In this document: piece by piece, positions 9,819-18,510 of the stretch
Numbering within the stretch: the stretch's first letter is position 1
How the letters are laid out: every line of letters begins with the position of its first letter
From: JBFWMG01 sp050251715
GTDB taxonomy: Bacteria; Desulfobacterota; Desulfovibrionia; Desulfovibrionales; Desulfovibrionaceae
Reading direction: 5' to 3'
DNA length: 64,000 bases
NCBI GenBank assembly: GCA_050251715.1
Contig: JBFWMG010000001.1
Coordinates: 248,001 to 312,000, forward strand
Translations under genes and position numbers: made by a program
Notes under the pieces: model-generated
What the model was told of the DNA's origin: nothing
Database searches by the model: none
What the model saw: the letters and a program-made list of their open reading frames with translations, nothing else

Positions 9819-12300
9819 TGACCAGCTTCCCCCGGACGACAATGACCTTGCGCACGGTTTTTCCTTCGATGTGCTTGGCCACGTTATGTTCAGCCAGTGC
9901 CAGTTGTTCGATTTCCTCTTGCGGCGCGTCGTTGGCCACAGCGATCTTGCCGCGCAATTTGCCGTTCACCTGCACCACGACCACCACCTCGTCCGTGACC
10001 AGCGCCTCGGGGTCGTGCTCGGGCCACGCGGTCAGGGTCAGGGGCTCCTTGTGCCCCAGCGTCTCCCACAGCTCCTCGCACACGTGGGGCACGATGGGCG
10101 CGAGCGCCACCAGCGCGCTGGCCAGCGCCGAGGACAGGGCCACGGCCCCTTCCTTGCTTCCGGCCAGTTCGTCCTTCACCTGGTAGAGCATGTTCACCAG
10201 CTCCATGACCGCCGCGATGGCGGTGTTGAACTGGAATTTGTTCTCGATGTCCTCGCGCACCTTTTTGATGGTGGCGTGCTCCTTGAGCCGCAGGTCGGCA
10301 AAGGCCTGCGCCCCTTCGGGCCGGGCCGGGGCGGAGCAGGGGGCCGCGGGGCGCAGCGAGCCGCCCAGTTCGCCCACCAGCCGCCACAGCCTGCCGATGA
10401 AGCGCGAGGCGCCCTCGATGCCGGTGTCGGTCCACTCGAAGCTCTTTTCCGGCGGCGCGGTGAACAGGCAGAACAGGCGCACCGTGTCCGCGCCGTAGCG
10501 CTTCACCATGTCGTCCGGATCCACCACGTTGCCCTTGGACTTGGACATCTTGGTTCCGTCCTTCAGCACCATGCCCTGGGTGAGCAGGTTGGCGAAGGGT
10601 TCGTCGGCCGCAAGGTAGCCCAGGTCGCGCAGGAGCTTGGTGAAGAAGCGGGCGTAGAGCAGGTGCAGGATGGCGTGCTCGATGCCGCCGATGTACTGGT
10701 CCACGGGCAGCCAGTAGTTCACCGCGTCGGTGTCGAAGGGCGCGGTGTCCAGGTCGGCGGAGGTGTAGCGGGCCGGGTACCAGCTCGACTCCACAAAGGT
10801 GTCCATGGTGTCGGTCTCGCGCCGCGCCGCGCCGCCGCACGTGGGGCACACGCAGTTGCGGAACGCGGCGTACTCGGGCAGGGGCGAGCGTCCGTCCGGG
10901 TTGGTCTTCACGTCCAGCGGCAGCACCACGGGCAGGTTTTCCGGCTTTTCGGGCACAATGCCGCACTGGTCGCAATAGACCATGGGAATGGGCGCGCCCC
11001 AGTAGCGCTGGCGCGAGATGTTCCAGTCGCGCAGCCGGTAGTTCACGGTGCGCTTGCCCTTGTTTTCGGCCTGCAGCCAGTCCGCGATGCGCTCCTTGGC
11101 CTCCTCGTTGGCCAGGCCGGTAAAGGCGCCGGACTCCACCAGCACGCCGGGCTCGGTGTAGGCGGCCCGCATGGTGGCCAGGTCGAGCGGCTCTTCAGGG
11201 CGCTGGATGACGATCTTCTTGGGCAGGCCGTACTTGTCGGCGAACTCGAAGTCGCGCTGGTCGTGGGCGGGCACGGCCATGACCGCGCCGGTGCCGTAGC
11301 CCATGAGCACGAAGTTGGCCACATAGATGGGGATGCGCGCGCCCGTGGCCGGGTTGAGGCAATAGGCTCCGGTGAACACGCCTTCCTTTTCCAGGTCGTC
11401 GGCCGAGCGCACGATGCGGTCCATGTTGCGGATGCGGTCGCAGAACGCCTCCACCTCGGCGGCCTGGGGCTTGCCCTCGATGAGCGTGGGGATCATGGGA
11501 TGCTCGGCGGCCAGGCTCATGAAGGTGGCGCCGAACACGGTGTCCTGGCGGGTGGAGAAGACCGGGATTGCGCCGTCGCCCGATTCCAGGGGAAAGACGA
11601 TCTCCGCGCCGATGGACTTGCCGATCCAGTTGCGCTGCATGGCGATGACCTGGTCGGGCCAGTGGCCTTCCATGCCGTCCAGGCAGTCCAGCAGTTCATC
11701 GGCGTAGGCCGTGATGCGCATGAACCACTGGGCCAGATCCTTCTGCACCACGGCGGTGTCGCAGCGCCAGCACAGGCCGTCGATGACCTGCTCGTTGGCC
11801 AGCACGGTATGGCATTCCTCGCACCAGTTCTGGGGCGCGGTCTTGCGGTAGATGATGCCCTTTTCATACAGCTTGAGGAAGAAGAGCTGCTCCCAGCGGT
11901 AGTAGGAGGGATCGCAGGTGGCCAGCTCGCGCCGCCAGTCGTAGGAATAGCCCATGCGCTTGAGCTGGGTGCGCATGTAGTCGATGTTCTCGTAGGTCCA
12001 CTTGGCGGGGTGGATGCCGTGCTTGATGGCCGCGTTTTCGGCGGGCATGCCAAAGGCGTCCCAGCCCATGGGATGGAACACGTTGAAGCCCTGCATGCGC
12101 TTGAACCGCGCCACGGCGTCGCCGATGGAGTAGTTGCGCACGTGCCCCATGTGGATGCGCCCGGACGGGTAGGGGAACATCTCCAGCACGTAGTATTTCG
12201 GTTTGCCCTGGCCGCTCGTGTGGTCGCTGTGGAAGTGGCCTTGTTCGGTCCAGGTGGCCTGCCACTTCAGTTCGATAGCCTGCGGATCGTATCTGTCCAT
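9799..12300 (-). CDS. leuS: Leucyl-tRNA synthetase
   Basis: Class I aminoacyl-tRNA synthetase charging tRNA-Leu. The 833-residue protein shows the PYPSGRIHMGHVRNY signature (HIGH-type) near residue 45, the CP1 editing domain including the T-rich PVFSTRQDTVFGATF region, the zinc-binding CDQCGIVPE...CVCPTCGG segment, the KMSKSKGN loop near residue 580 and the C-terminal anticodon-binding and ubiquitin-like regions. Start ATG 12300 has AAGGAC nine bases upstream. It follows nusB by 36 bases. Confidence 0.98.
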   Translation of the reverse strand: MDRYDPQAIELKWQATWTEQGHFHSDHTSGQGKPKYYVLEMFPYPSGRIHMGHVRNYSIGDAVARFKRMQGFNVFHPMGWDAFGMPAENAAIKHGIHPAKWTYENIDYMRTQLKRMGYSYDWRRELATCDPSYYRWEQLFFLKLYEKGIIYRKTAPQNWCEECHTVLANEQVIDGLCWRCDTAVVQKDLAQWFMRITAYADELLDCLDGMEGHWPDQVIAMQRNWIGKSIGAEIVFPLESGDGAIPVFSTRQDTVFGATFMSLAAEHPMIPTLIEGKPQAAEVEAFCDRIRNMDRIVRSADDLEKEGVFTGAYCLNPATGARIPIYVANFVLMGYGTGAVMAVPAHDQRDFEFADKYGLPKKIVIQRPEEPLDLATMRAAYTEPGVLVESGAFTGLANEEAKERIADWLQAENKGKRTVNYRLRDWNISRQRYWGAPIPMVYCDQCGIVPEKPENLPVVLPLDVKTNPDGRSPLPEYAAFRNCVCPTCGGAARRETDTMDTFVESSWYPARYTSADLDTAPFDTDAVNYWLPVDQYIGGIEHAILHLLYARFFTKLLRDLGYLAADEPFANLLTQGMVLKDGTKMSKSKGNVVDPDDMVKRYGADTVRLFCLFTAPPEKSFEWTDTGIEGASRFIGRLWRLVGELGGSLRPAAPCSAPARPEGAQAFADLRLKEHATIKKVREDIENKFQFNTAIAAVMELVNMLYQVKDELAGSKEGAVALSSALASALVALAPIVPHVCEELWETLGHKEPLTLTAWPEHDPEALVTDEVVVVVQVNGKLRGKIAVANDAPQEEIEQLALAEHNVAKHIEGKTVRKVIVVRGKLVNVVVAG

Positions 12301-12336
12301 GCCGACATGTCCTTCTATGGAATCGGGACGCGGGGG

Positions 12337-12840
12337 CTATTTGCCCTGGTCCGCGCCGTATCGTGCTTCTATTTCGTTGTTCTCGAACGCGCGCGCGGCG
12401 GCGTCCAGGATGCCGTTGATGAATCCGTGCGAATTGTCGTCGCCGAACTGCTTGGCCAGTTCAATGGCCTCGTTGATGGCCACCTTGAGCGGAATGTCCG
12501 CGCGGTAGCGCATCTCGTACAGGGCAAGGCGCAGGATGGTCAGCTCGGTCTTGGCGATGCGGGCCACCTTCCAGTGCTGGGAAAACCGGGTCACCAGAGC
12601 GTCCAGGTCGTCCAGGTTGGCCCACACGCCGCGTGTCAGCTCCCAGGCGAACCCTTCCGCCGGGCCGCCCATGGAGCCTACCGCATCCGGGTCGGGGCAT
12701 TGCACATAGGCCAGTTGCAGGGCGTTTTCATCCGCCGCCGGAATCTGGGTCAGGCCAAAGAGCACCAGAAAGGCGCGTCGGCGGGCGTCGCGACGGGTAG
12801 GTTTGCCCCCGTCCTTGCCGGGTTGGGACTGTTTTGACAT
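12337..12840 (-). CDS. nusB: Transcription antitermination factor NusB
   Basis: RNA-binding all-helical factor that, with NusE, binds boxA and prevents premature termination in rRNA operons. The 167-residue protein has the late signature TILRLALYEMRYRADIPLKVAINEAIELAKQFG followed by FINGILD, and a lysine/arginine-rich start. The ATG directly abuts the ribH stop (TAG-ATG), with GGAG inside the end of ribH as ribosome site, so the two are translationally coupled. The ribH-nusB pair is common in proteobacteria. Confidence 0.95.
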   Translation of the reverse strand: MSKQSQPGKDGGKPTRRDARRRAFLVLFGLTQIPAADENALQLAYVQCPDPDAVGSMGGPAEGFAWELTRGVWANLDDLDALVTRFSQHWKVARIAKTELTILRLALYEMRYRADIPLKVAINEAIELAKQFGDDNSHGFINGILDAAARAFENNEIEARYGADQGK

Positions 12841-13314
12841 CTAGTTCAGCTGCTCCATGATGCGCACGGTTTCCAGGGTGGCGGCGGCGGCTTCCACGCC
12901 CTTGTTGCCGCCCTTGGACCCGGCGCGCTCGATGGCCTGCTCCAGGGTGTCGGTGGTCAGCACGCCAAAGCCGATGGGCACGCCGGTGTCCATGGTGGCG
13001 TGGGCCACGCCCTTGGCCGCCTCGGCGGACACGAACTCGAAATGGGGGGTGGCGCCGCGGATGACCGCGCCCAGGGCGATGACGCCGTGGTACTTGCCCG
13101 AGGCGGCCAGCTTTTTGGCCACCAGCGGTAGCTCGAACGCGCCGGGGATGCGCACGATGACCAGGTCGTCGCGGCTGGCGCCGTGGCGCAGCAGGTAGTC
13201 GACGGCGCCGCCCACCAGCTTGTCCACGATGAAGTCGTTGAAGCGGGTGGCGACGAGCGCGAACTTCAGTCCCTTGGCGTCGAGCATTCCCTCGATGGTT
13301 GTGACATGCAACAT
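12841..13314 (-). CDS. ribH: 6,7-dimethyl-8-ribityllumazine synthase
   Basis: Penultimate enzyme of riboflavin synthesis; condenses 5-amino-6-ribitylaminouracil with dihydroxybutanone phosphate. The 157-residue protein shows the family segments VATRFNDFIVDKLV, VRIPGAFELPLVAKKLA, ALGAVIRGATPHFEFV (with the catalytic-region His) and GVLTTDTLEQAIERAG. Its length is standard for subunits of the icosahedral or pentameric enzyme. ATG 13314 has GGAG at good distance. It follows ribBA within the rib run. Confidence 0.97.
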   Translation of the reverse strand: MLHVTTIEGMLDAKGLKFALVATRFNDFIVDKLVGGAVDYLLRHGASRDDLVIVRIPGAFELPLVAKKLAASGKYHGVIALGAVIRGATPHFEFVSAEAAKGVAHATMDTGVPIGFGVLTTDTLEQAIERAGSKGGNKGVEAAAATLETVRIMEQLN

Positions 13315-13347
13315 GATCTGTTCTCCGGTGGTTGCGTAAGTCGGGCG

Positions 13348-14568
13348 CTAGGCGTCCGTGTTGTTGATGTGGAGCATGTGGCCCATCTTGTCTTTCTTGG
13401 TCTGCAAATACTGGGCGTTGAACTGGCAGGCGTGCATCTCGATGGGCACGCGTTCCACCACTTCCAGGCCGTAGCCCTCAAGCCCCACGATCTTCTTGGG
13501 GTTGTTGGTCATAAGGCGCATCTGGCGGATGCCGAGATCCACGAGAATCTGCGCGCCCACGCCGTAGTCGCGCAGGTCCGCCTTGAAGCCCAGCTTCTTG
13601 TTGGCCTCGACCGTGTCGAGCCCCTGGTCCTGCAAGGCATAGGCGCGGATCTTGTTGGCCAGGCCGATGCCCCGGCCCTCCTGGCGCATGTACAGCAGCA
13701 CGCCGCCGCCCTCGGCCCCTATCTGGCACATGGCCGACTGCAACTGGCCGCCGCAGTCGCAGCGCATGGAACCCAGGGCGTCGCCGGTCAGGCACTCGGA
13801 GTGCACGCGCACGAGCGTGGGCTTGTCCGGCGAGATCTCGCCCTGCACCAGGGCCAGGTGGGTGTTGTCGTCAATGGCGGACTGGTAGGCGATGACGTCG
13901 AAGTCGCCGCCAAAGCAGGAGGGCAGCTTGGCCTGGTCCACGCGCCGCACGGACAGGTGGCCGAACTTCATCTTGTAGCGGATGAGATCCTTGATGGTGG
14001 CGATCTTGAGATCGAATTTTTCGGCGAAGACCTCCAGGTCGGGCATGCGGGCCATGGTCCCGTCGTCCTTCATGATCTCGCAGATCACGGCGGCGTGCTT
14101 GAGGCCCGCCAGCTGGGCCAGGTCCACGCTGCCCTCGGTCTGGCCCGCGCGCACCAGCACCCCGCCCGGCTTGGCGCGCAGGGGGAAGATGTGGCCAGGC
14201 GACACCACGTCGTCCGGTCCCGCGTCGTCGGCCACGGCGGCCAGGATGGTGGTGGCGCGGTCCGCGGCGGAGATGCCCGTGGTCACGCCCACCCGCGCCT
14301 CGATGGACACGGTGAAGTTGGTGCCGAACTTGGAGCGGTTGCGCTGCGCCATCATGGGCAGTTCCAACTGGTCCACCAGGTCCGGGGACAGGGCCAGGCA
14401 GATGAGCCCACGGCCATGGGTGGCCATGAAGTTGATGATTTCGGGCGTGATATGCTCGGCGGCGATGGTCAGGTCGCCTTCATTCTCGCGGTCTTCGTCG
14501 TCCACGAGGATAATCATCTTGCCTTGCTTGATGTCCTCGATGGCTTCTTCAGTCGTACAAATGGGCAT
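13348..14568 (-). CDS. ribBA: Bifunctional 3,4-dihydroxy-2-butanone-4-phosphate synthase / GTP cyclohydrolase II
   Basis: Both entry enzymes of riboflavin synthesis in one 406-residue chain. Residues 1-200 are the RibB part, with the acidic metal loop VDDEDRENEGD, ATHGRGLIC and the THR-less GVTTGISAADRATTI segment. Residues 205-400 are the RibA part, with the zinc site SECLTGDALGSMRCDCGGQL and the EGRGIGLANKI nucleotide loop. Both sets of catalytic residues appear present, so both activities are expected. An AGAGG precedes ATG 14568. It is separated from ribE by an intergenic repeat. Confidence 0.97.
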   Translation of the reverse strand: MPICTTEEAIEDIKQGKMIILVDDEDRENEGDLTIAAEHITPEIINFMATHGRGLICLALSPDLVDQLELPMMAQRNRSKFGTNFTVSIEARVGVTTGISAADRATTILAAVADDAGPDDVVSPGHIFPLRAKPGGVLVRAGQTEGSVDLAQLAGLKHAAVICEIMKDDGTMARMPDLEVFAEKFDLKIATIKDLIRYKMKFGHLSVRRVDQAKLPSCFGGDFDVIAYQSAIDDNTHLALVQGEISPDKPTLVRVHSECLTGDALGSMRCDCGGQLQSAMCQIGAEGGGVLLYMRQEGRGIGLANKIRAYALQDQGLDTVEANKKLGFKADLRDYGVGAQILVDLGIRQMRLMTNNPKKIVGLEGYGLEVVERVPIEMHACQFNAQYLQTKKDKMGHMLHINNTDA

Positions 14569-14644
14569 TGCGTCGGTACCTCTCGGGCGGCCTGCGGGGC
14601 CGCCGCTGCCGGGTATGGCCCGGTGTCATCGTTATGGTCGGTTC

Positions 14645-14729
14645 GAGCATCGTACCCTTGAAAAGGGGGGGATGCCCGTATGCATTTCCCTGAAACAATG
14701 TCCTCTTGTTTCAAGACGAAAATGCGCTA
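14645..14729. repeat. Two-hairpin intergenic repeat, copy 4 (ribE-ribBA)
   Basis: Contains GAGCATCG with a CCCTTGAAAAGGG core, a TATGCATTTCCCTGAAACAATG segment and TCTTGTTTCAAGA. Its reverse complement aligns with the 18.4-kb copy over the GGGAAATGCAT core. It is therefore inserted in the opposite orientation to that copy although both flanking genes read the same way. The ribE stop codon lies at its edge. Confidence 0.75.
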
Positions 14730-15392
14730 AAAGCCGTGCCTGCGCAGAAAATCGGCGTCGATGCCCGGTGCGGGCGCGGCGCCGTCCCGCGCCGCCTCGC
14801 CCCGCCACGGGCCGAGCATGCGCAACACGTACTTGCCTATCACATCGGTTTCCATGTTCACGCTGCGGCCCGCGCGCCAGGAGGCGATGGTCGTTTCCTC
14901 CTGGGTCGTGGGGATGATGTTCACCTCCAGGAAGTCGGACCCGCAATGATTAACCGTAAGGCTTATGCCGTCAAGAGCCACGGACCCCTTGGGAACCACC
15001 TGGGTTCCAAATTCAGGAGGAAATGTGAGGCGGTAGCGCTTGGATTCGCCGTCGGGCGTCACGCTCGCCACCGTGGCCAGGCAATCCACATGGCCGCTGA
15101 CCATATGGCCGCCCAGCCGGTCGCCCAGGGACAGCGCCCGTTCCAGGTTCACCGTGTCGCCTGGGCGCAAGGCGCCCAGGCCCGTGCGCGACAGGGTCTC
15201 CGCCGAGGCGTAGGCCGCGAACCAGCCCTCGCCAAAGGTCTCCACGGTGAGGCACGCGCCGTTCACCGCGATGGATTCGCCCAGCACGTAGTCGCGCAAC
15301 GCAAAGAGCGGCGCGATGGTGAACCGCGTCTCCTTGCCCCGGTGGTCGGCGGCGGCCACGCGGCCCTTGCCCAGAATCAGTCCCGTGAACAT
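14727..15392 (-). CDS. ribE: Riboflavin synthase, alpha chain
   Basis: Final enzyme: dismutates two molecules of lumazine to riboflavin. The 221-residue protein has the two tandem lumazine-binding barrels, each beginning with the typical MFTGLI (residue 1) or HMVSGHVD (near 97) segment, plus ESIAVNGACLTV and GSVALDGISLTVN. ATG 15392 lies two bases from the ribD stop with AAGGCGG upstream, giving tight coupling with ribD. The C-terminal tail after LGPWRGE is longer and less ordered than usual. Confidence 0.96.
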   Translation of the reverse strand: MFTGLILGKGRVAAADHRGKETRFTIAPLFALRDYVLGESIAVNGACLTVETFGEGWFAAYASAETLSRTGLGALRPGDTVNLERALSLGDRLGGHMVSGHVDCLATVASVTPDGESKRYRLTFPPEFGTQVVPKGSVALDGISLTVNHCGSDFLEVNIIPTTQEETTIASWRAGRSVNMETDVIGKYVLRMLGPWRGEAARDGAAPAPGIDADFLRRHGF

Positions 15393-15394
15393 GG

Positions 15395-16579
15395 TCAATC
15401 CGCCTTGGGTCGAAAGGTGATGGCCAGGTCGTCGCCGCTGCGCTCGCACGCGGCCACGCGCAGGCCCAGCGCCTCGTCCATGGTCTGCGGCGCAAGGCCC
15501 GCGAAAAGGGGCCGCGCCGCGTCGTCGCCCACTATCTTGGGCGCGAGGTGCAGCAAAAATTCGTCGGCCAGCCCGGCCCGGATGAGCGCCAGCCCCAGCA
15601 CGCCGCCGCCCTCGCACAGGGTATACAGGCAGTCCGCCTCGCGCCGCAGCCGTTCGAAACCCACAGCCAGGTCCAGGCCGCCCGCCTGGCCAGGGGCCGC
15701 CGACGCCGGGGGCAGCGCCCACACCCGGCAGCCAAGCGCCGCGAGTTCCGTGGCGCGCGGCGTGCGCGCGGCGACCTCCGTTGTCCAGAAGATCGTCTGC
15801 CCGGCCCGCTGGCGCAGCAGCGTGAAATCCGCGTCCGGCTGGGGCAGGCGCGAGGTGACGACCACGGCCAGGGGCTGCGCGTCCGCCGCCCGTTTCGCCT
15901 CGCCGGGAGCCTCCAGGCGGCAGGTGAGGGCCGGGTTGTCGGCGTAAAAGGTGCCGCCGCCCACCACGACCGCCTGCACGCGCCCGCGCAGCGCGTGCAC
16001 CGCGCGGCGCGACGCCTCGCAGGATATCCACTGCGAATGCCCGGTGCGCGTGGCGATGCGCCCGTCCAGCGTGCTGGCCAGCTTCAGGTAATTGTATGTG
16101 CGCGCGCCGCGTTTCCAGAGCAGAAAATCCGCGATCAGGTCGGCGCAGGCCACGGCCATGGGGTCCGACGCGTCCAACACCTCGACCGTGACGCCGTTGC
16201 CGCGCAAAAATGCCGCGCCGCCGCCCGCCACGTCGGGGTTGGGGTCCACGCAGCCCACCACGACCCGCCGCACGCCGGCGGCCAGCACGGCCCGGGAGCA
16301 GGGCGGGGTCTTGCCGTGGTGGTTGCACGGCTCAAGGGTCACGTACATGTCGCAGGCAGCGGGATCCACGCCCTTGCGCGCGGCGTCGGCCAGGCATTCC
16401 ACCTCGGCGTGGGACTTGCCATAGGCCGTGTGCCAGCCCTCGGCCACCACCGCGCCGCCACGCACGAGCACCGCGCCCACGCAGGGGTTGGGCGCCGTGG
16501 CGCCCTTGCCGCGCAGGGCCAGGCGCAGGGCGTGCGCCATGAAGGCGGCGGCGTCAGCAGTCAAAGGGCATGTGCTCAT
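15395..16579 (-). CDS. ribD: Bifunctional riboflavin-specific deaminase/reductase
   Basis: Second and third steps of riboflavin synthesis. Residues 1-150 are the cytidine-deaminase-fold deaminase with the zinc ligands in SHAEVE and PCNHHGKTPPC. Residues 155-394 are the dihydrofolate-reductase-like pyrimidine reductase (NYLKLASTLDGRIATRTGHSQWIS; LYTLCEGGGVLGLALIRAGLADE). The 394-residue length is normal. ATG 16579 lies inside the end of the upstream deaminase gene (26-base overlap), so the two are probably coupled. Confidence 0.96.
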   Translation of the reverse strand: MSTCPLTADAAAFMAHALRLALRGKGATAPNPCVGAVLVRGGAVVAEGWHTAYGKSHAEVECLADAARKGVDPAACDMYVTLEPCNHHGKTPPCSRAVLAAGVRRVVVGCVDPNPDVAGGGAAFLRGNGVTVEVLDASDPMAVACADLIADFLLWKRGARTYNYLKLASTLDGRIATRTGHSQWISCEASRRAVHALRGRVQAVVVGGGTFYADNPALTCRLEAPGEAKRAADAQPLAVVVTSRLPQPDADFTLLRQRAGQTIFWTTEVAARTPRATELAALGCRVWALPPASAAPGQAGGLDLAVGFERLRREADCLYTLCEGGGVLGLALIRAGLADEFLLHLAPKIVGDDAARPLFAGLAPQTMDEALGLRVAACERSGDDLAITFRPKAD

Positions 16580-17009
16580 AGGCGACTCCCGCCTCCCTGA
16601 ACATTCCCTCGGACAAATCGTCCGGATACGATTGGGCGAAATACACGGCGGTGATGCCGCAGTTGATGAGCATCTTGGTGCAGATGAAGCAGGGCTGGGT
16701 GGTGCAGTAGAGCACCGCGCCGCCCAGGTTGATGCCGTGCAGGGCGGCCTGGATGATGACGTTCTGCTCGGCGTGCAGCCCCCGGCAGATCTCGTGGCGC
16801 TGGCCCGAAGGCACGCCCAGCTGTTCGCGCAGGCAGCCGGTTTCGAGGCAATGGGTGATGTTGGACGGCGCGCCGTTGTAGCCCGTGGCCAGGATCCGCT
16901 TGTCCTTGACCGCCACGGCGCCGACCTTGCGCCGGGTGCAGGTTGAGCGCTCGGACACCATGAACGCGATGCGCATGAAGTACTCGGGCCAGGGGAGGCG
17001 CTTGTCCAT
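16554..17009 (-). CDS. dCMP/cytidine deaminase family protein
   Basis: Zinc-dependent deaminase of the deoxycytidylate (ComEB) type, likely converting dCMP to dUMP for thymidylate synthesis. The 151-residue chain shows VGAVAVKDKRILATGYNGAPS, the zinc/catalytic HAEQN and the second zinc motif PCFICTK, with the extra C/H cluster (HCLETGC) typical of dCMP deaminases. ATG 17009 is favoured over GTG 17015 because CAGGG sits at workable distance only for the ATG. It heads the riboflavin run and overlaps ribD, a common arrangement in Desulfovibrio. Confidence 0.9.
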   Translation of the reverse strand: MDKRLPWPEYFMRIAFMVSERSTCTRRKVGAVAVKDKRILATGYNGAPSNITHCLETGCLREQLGVPSGQRHEICRGLHAEQNVIIQAALHGINLGGAVLYCTTQPCFICTKMLINCGITAVYFAQSYPDDLSEGMFREAGVAYEHMPFDC

Positions 17010-17053
17010 TGTCACAGTACCCTGGGGCTTCCGCCCCGCGTGAGAGGTTGCGC

Positions 17054-17084
17054 AAAAGGCCGGCCCGCGCGGGGCGGACCGGCC
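17054..17084 (-). terminator. Rho-independent terminator downstream of glyA
   Basis: On the minus strand, 13 bases after the glyA stop, GGCCGGTCCGC pairs with GCGGGCCGGCC (one mismatch) and runs into TTTT. It separates the fatty-acid/glyA transcript from the deaminase-riboflavin transcript. Confidence 0.75.
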
Positions 17085-17096
17085 ATCATGACGGTG

Positions 17097-18335
17097 CTAT
17101 TCCGCGAACAGGGGGAAGACGCGGGCGAATTTTTCGACCTTTTTGCGCACCTGGGCGATGCGCGTCTCGTTGTCGATGTTTTGCAGCACTTCCACGATCC
17201 AGCCTCCCACCTTGCGCATGTCCGCGTCCTTCATGCCGCGCGTGGTCAGCGCCGGGGTGCCCAGGCGCAGGCCCGAGGTCACAAAGGGCGACCGCGTCTC
17301 GAAGGGCACGGTGTTCTTGTTGGTGGTGATGGCCGCGCGCTCGAGCGCCAGCTGGGCGTCCTTGCCGGTGATGGGCGTGTTGGACAGGTCCATGAGCATG
17401 AGGTGGTTGTCCGTGCCGCCGGACACGAGCTCAAAACCCGCGTCGGTGAGCGTCTGGGCGAGCACCTGGGCGTTCTTCACCACCTGCTTCTGGTACTTCT
17501 TGAAGGAGGGGCGCAGCGCCTCGCCAAAGGCCACGGCCTTGGCCGCGATGATGTGCATGAGCGGGCCGCCCTGGATGCCGGGGAAGACCTGGGAGTTGAG
17601 AACCTTGCCGAATTCCTCGCCGGACAGGATCATGCCGCCGCGCGGGCCGCGCAGGGTCTTGTGCGTGGTCGTGGTGGTGAAGTGGGCGTGGCCGATGGGG
17701 GAGGGGTGCATGCCCGTGGCCACCAGGCCCGCGATGTGCGCCATGTCCACCATGAGCTGCGCGCCCACGCTGTCCGCCACGGCGCGGAAGCGGGGAAAGT
17801 CCAGGGTGCGGGGGTAGGCGCTGGCGCCCGCCACGATCATCTTGGGCTTGTGTTCCTTGGCCAGCTTTTCCATCTGGTCGTAGTCGATGGTGCCGGTCTC
17901 CTTGGAAACGCCGTAGAACACCACCTTGAACAGCTTGCCCGAGAAGTTGACCGGGCTGCCGTGGGTGAGGTGGCCGCCGTGGGACAGATCCATGCCCAGG
18001 ATGGTGTCGCCGGGCTTGATCGCGCCGAAATACACGGCCATGTTGGCCTGCGAGCCGGAGTGCGGCTGCACGTTGGCGTACTCGGCGCCAAAGATCTTCT
18101 TGGCGCGGGCAATGGCCAGATCCTCGGCGGTGTCCACGTGCTCGCAGCCGCCGTAATAGCGCTTGCCGGAGTAGCCTTCGGCGTATTTGTGGGTCATCAC
18201 CGAACCGGCGGCCTGGCGCACGGCGGTGGAGGCGAAGTTCTCGGAGGCGATGAGTTCCAGGCCGCTGGTCTGGCGTTCGATCTCCAGGGCCACGGCCTTG
18301 CCGACTTCGGGATCCCTTATGAGCAGTTCATCCAT
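17097..18335 (-). CDS. glyA: Serine hydroxymethyltransferase
   Basis: PLP enzyme interconverting serine and glycine with tetrahydrofolate, the main source of one-carbon units. The 412-residue protein has ASENFAS, YAEGYSGKRYYGGCEHVD, SGSQANMAVYF and the PLP-lysine motif TTTTHKTLRGPRGG near residue 230. ATG 18335 carries AAGGAG at ideal distance. It is downstream of fabF, separated by one copy of the intergenic repeat, and followed by a terminator. Confidence 0.98.
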   Translation of the reverse strand: MDELLIRDPEVGKAVALEIERQTSGLELIASENFASTAVRQAAGSVMTHKYAEGYSGKRYYGGCEHVDTAEDLAIARAKKIFGAEYANVQPHSGSQANMAVYFGAIKPGDTILGMDLSHGGHLTHGSPVNFSGKLFKVVFYGVSKETGTIDYDQMEKLAKEHKPKMIVAGASAYPRTLDFPRFRAVADSVGAQLMVDMAHIAGLVATGMHPSPIGHAHFTTTTTHKTLRGPRGGMILSGEEFGKVLNSQVFPGIQGGPLMHIIAAKAVAFGEALRPSFKKYQKQVVKNAQVLAQTLTDAGFELVSGGTDNHLMLMDLSNTPITGKDAQLALERAAITTNKNTVPFETRSPFVTSGLRLGTPALTTRGMKDADMRKVGGWIVEVLQNIDNETRIAQVRKKVEKFARVFPLFAE

Positions 18336-18439
18336 GGTATTCGCTCCTTATATTCTCGCATCGCCTTCCCCCGGTTGCGGGGGGGCATGCATCCGCCTCG
18401 CGGCGGTTAGCGCCTTTTCGTTTTGCAACAACACGCTGT

Positions 18440-18510
18440 CCTGAAACGATGTCCCCTTGTTCCAGGGAAATGCATAAGAGCGTCTCACCTTTTCAAGGTC
18501 AAGACGCCCT
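18440..18510. repeat. Two-hairpin intergenic repeat, copy 5 (fabF-glyA)
   Basis: CCTGAAACGATG...CTTGTTCCAGG forms the first hairpin, the GGGAAATGCATAAGAG core follows, then GCGTCT...AGACGC around ACCTTTTCAAGGT forms the second. The fabF stop codon TAG is the outer base of the second hairpin. It is a good reference copy for the family consensus. Confidence 0.8.

Noticed and set aside
13315..18508. FMN riboswitch before the riboflavin genes or glycine riboswitch before glyA
   Set aside because: The gaps are too short or are filled by the hairpin repeat; none of the conserved riboswitch segments was found.
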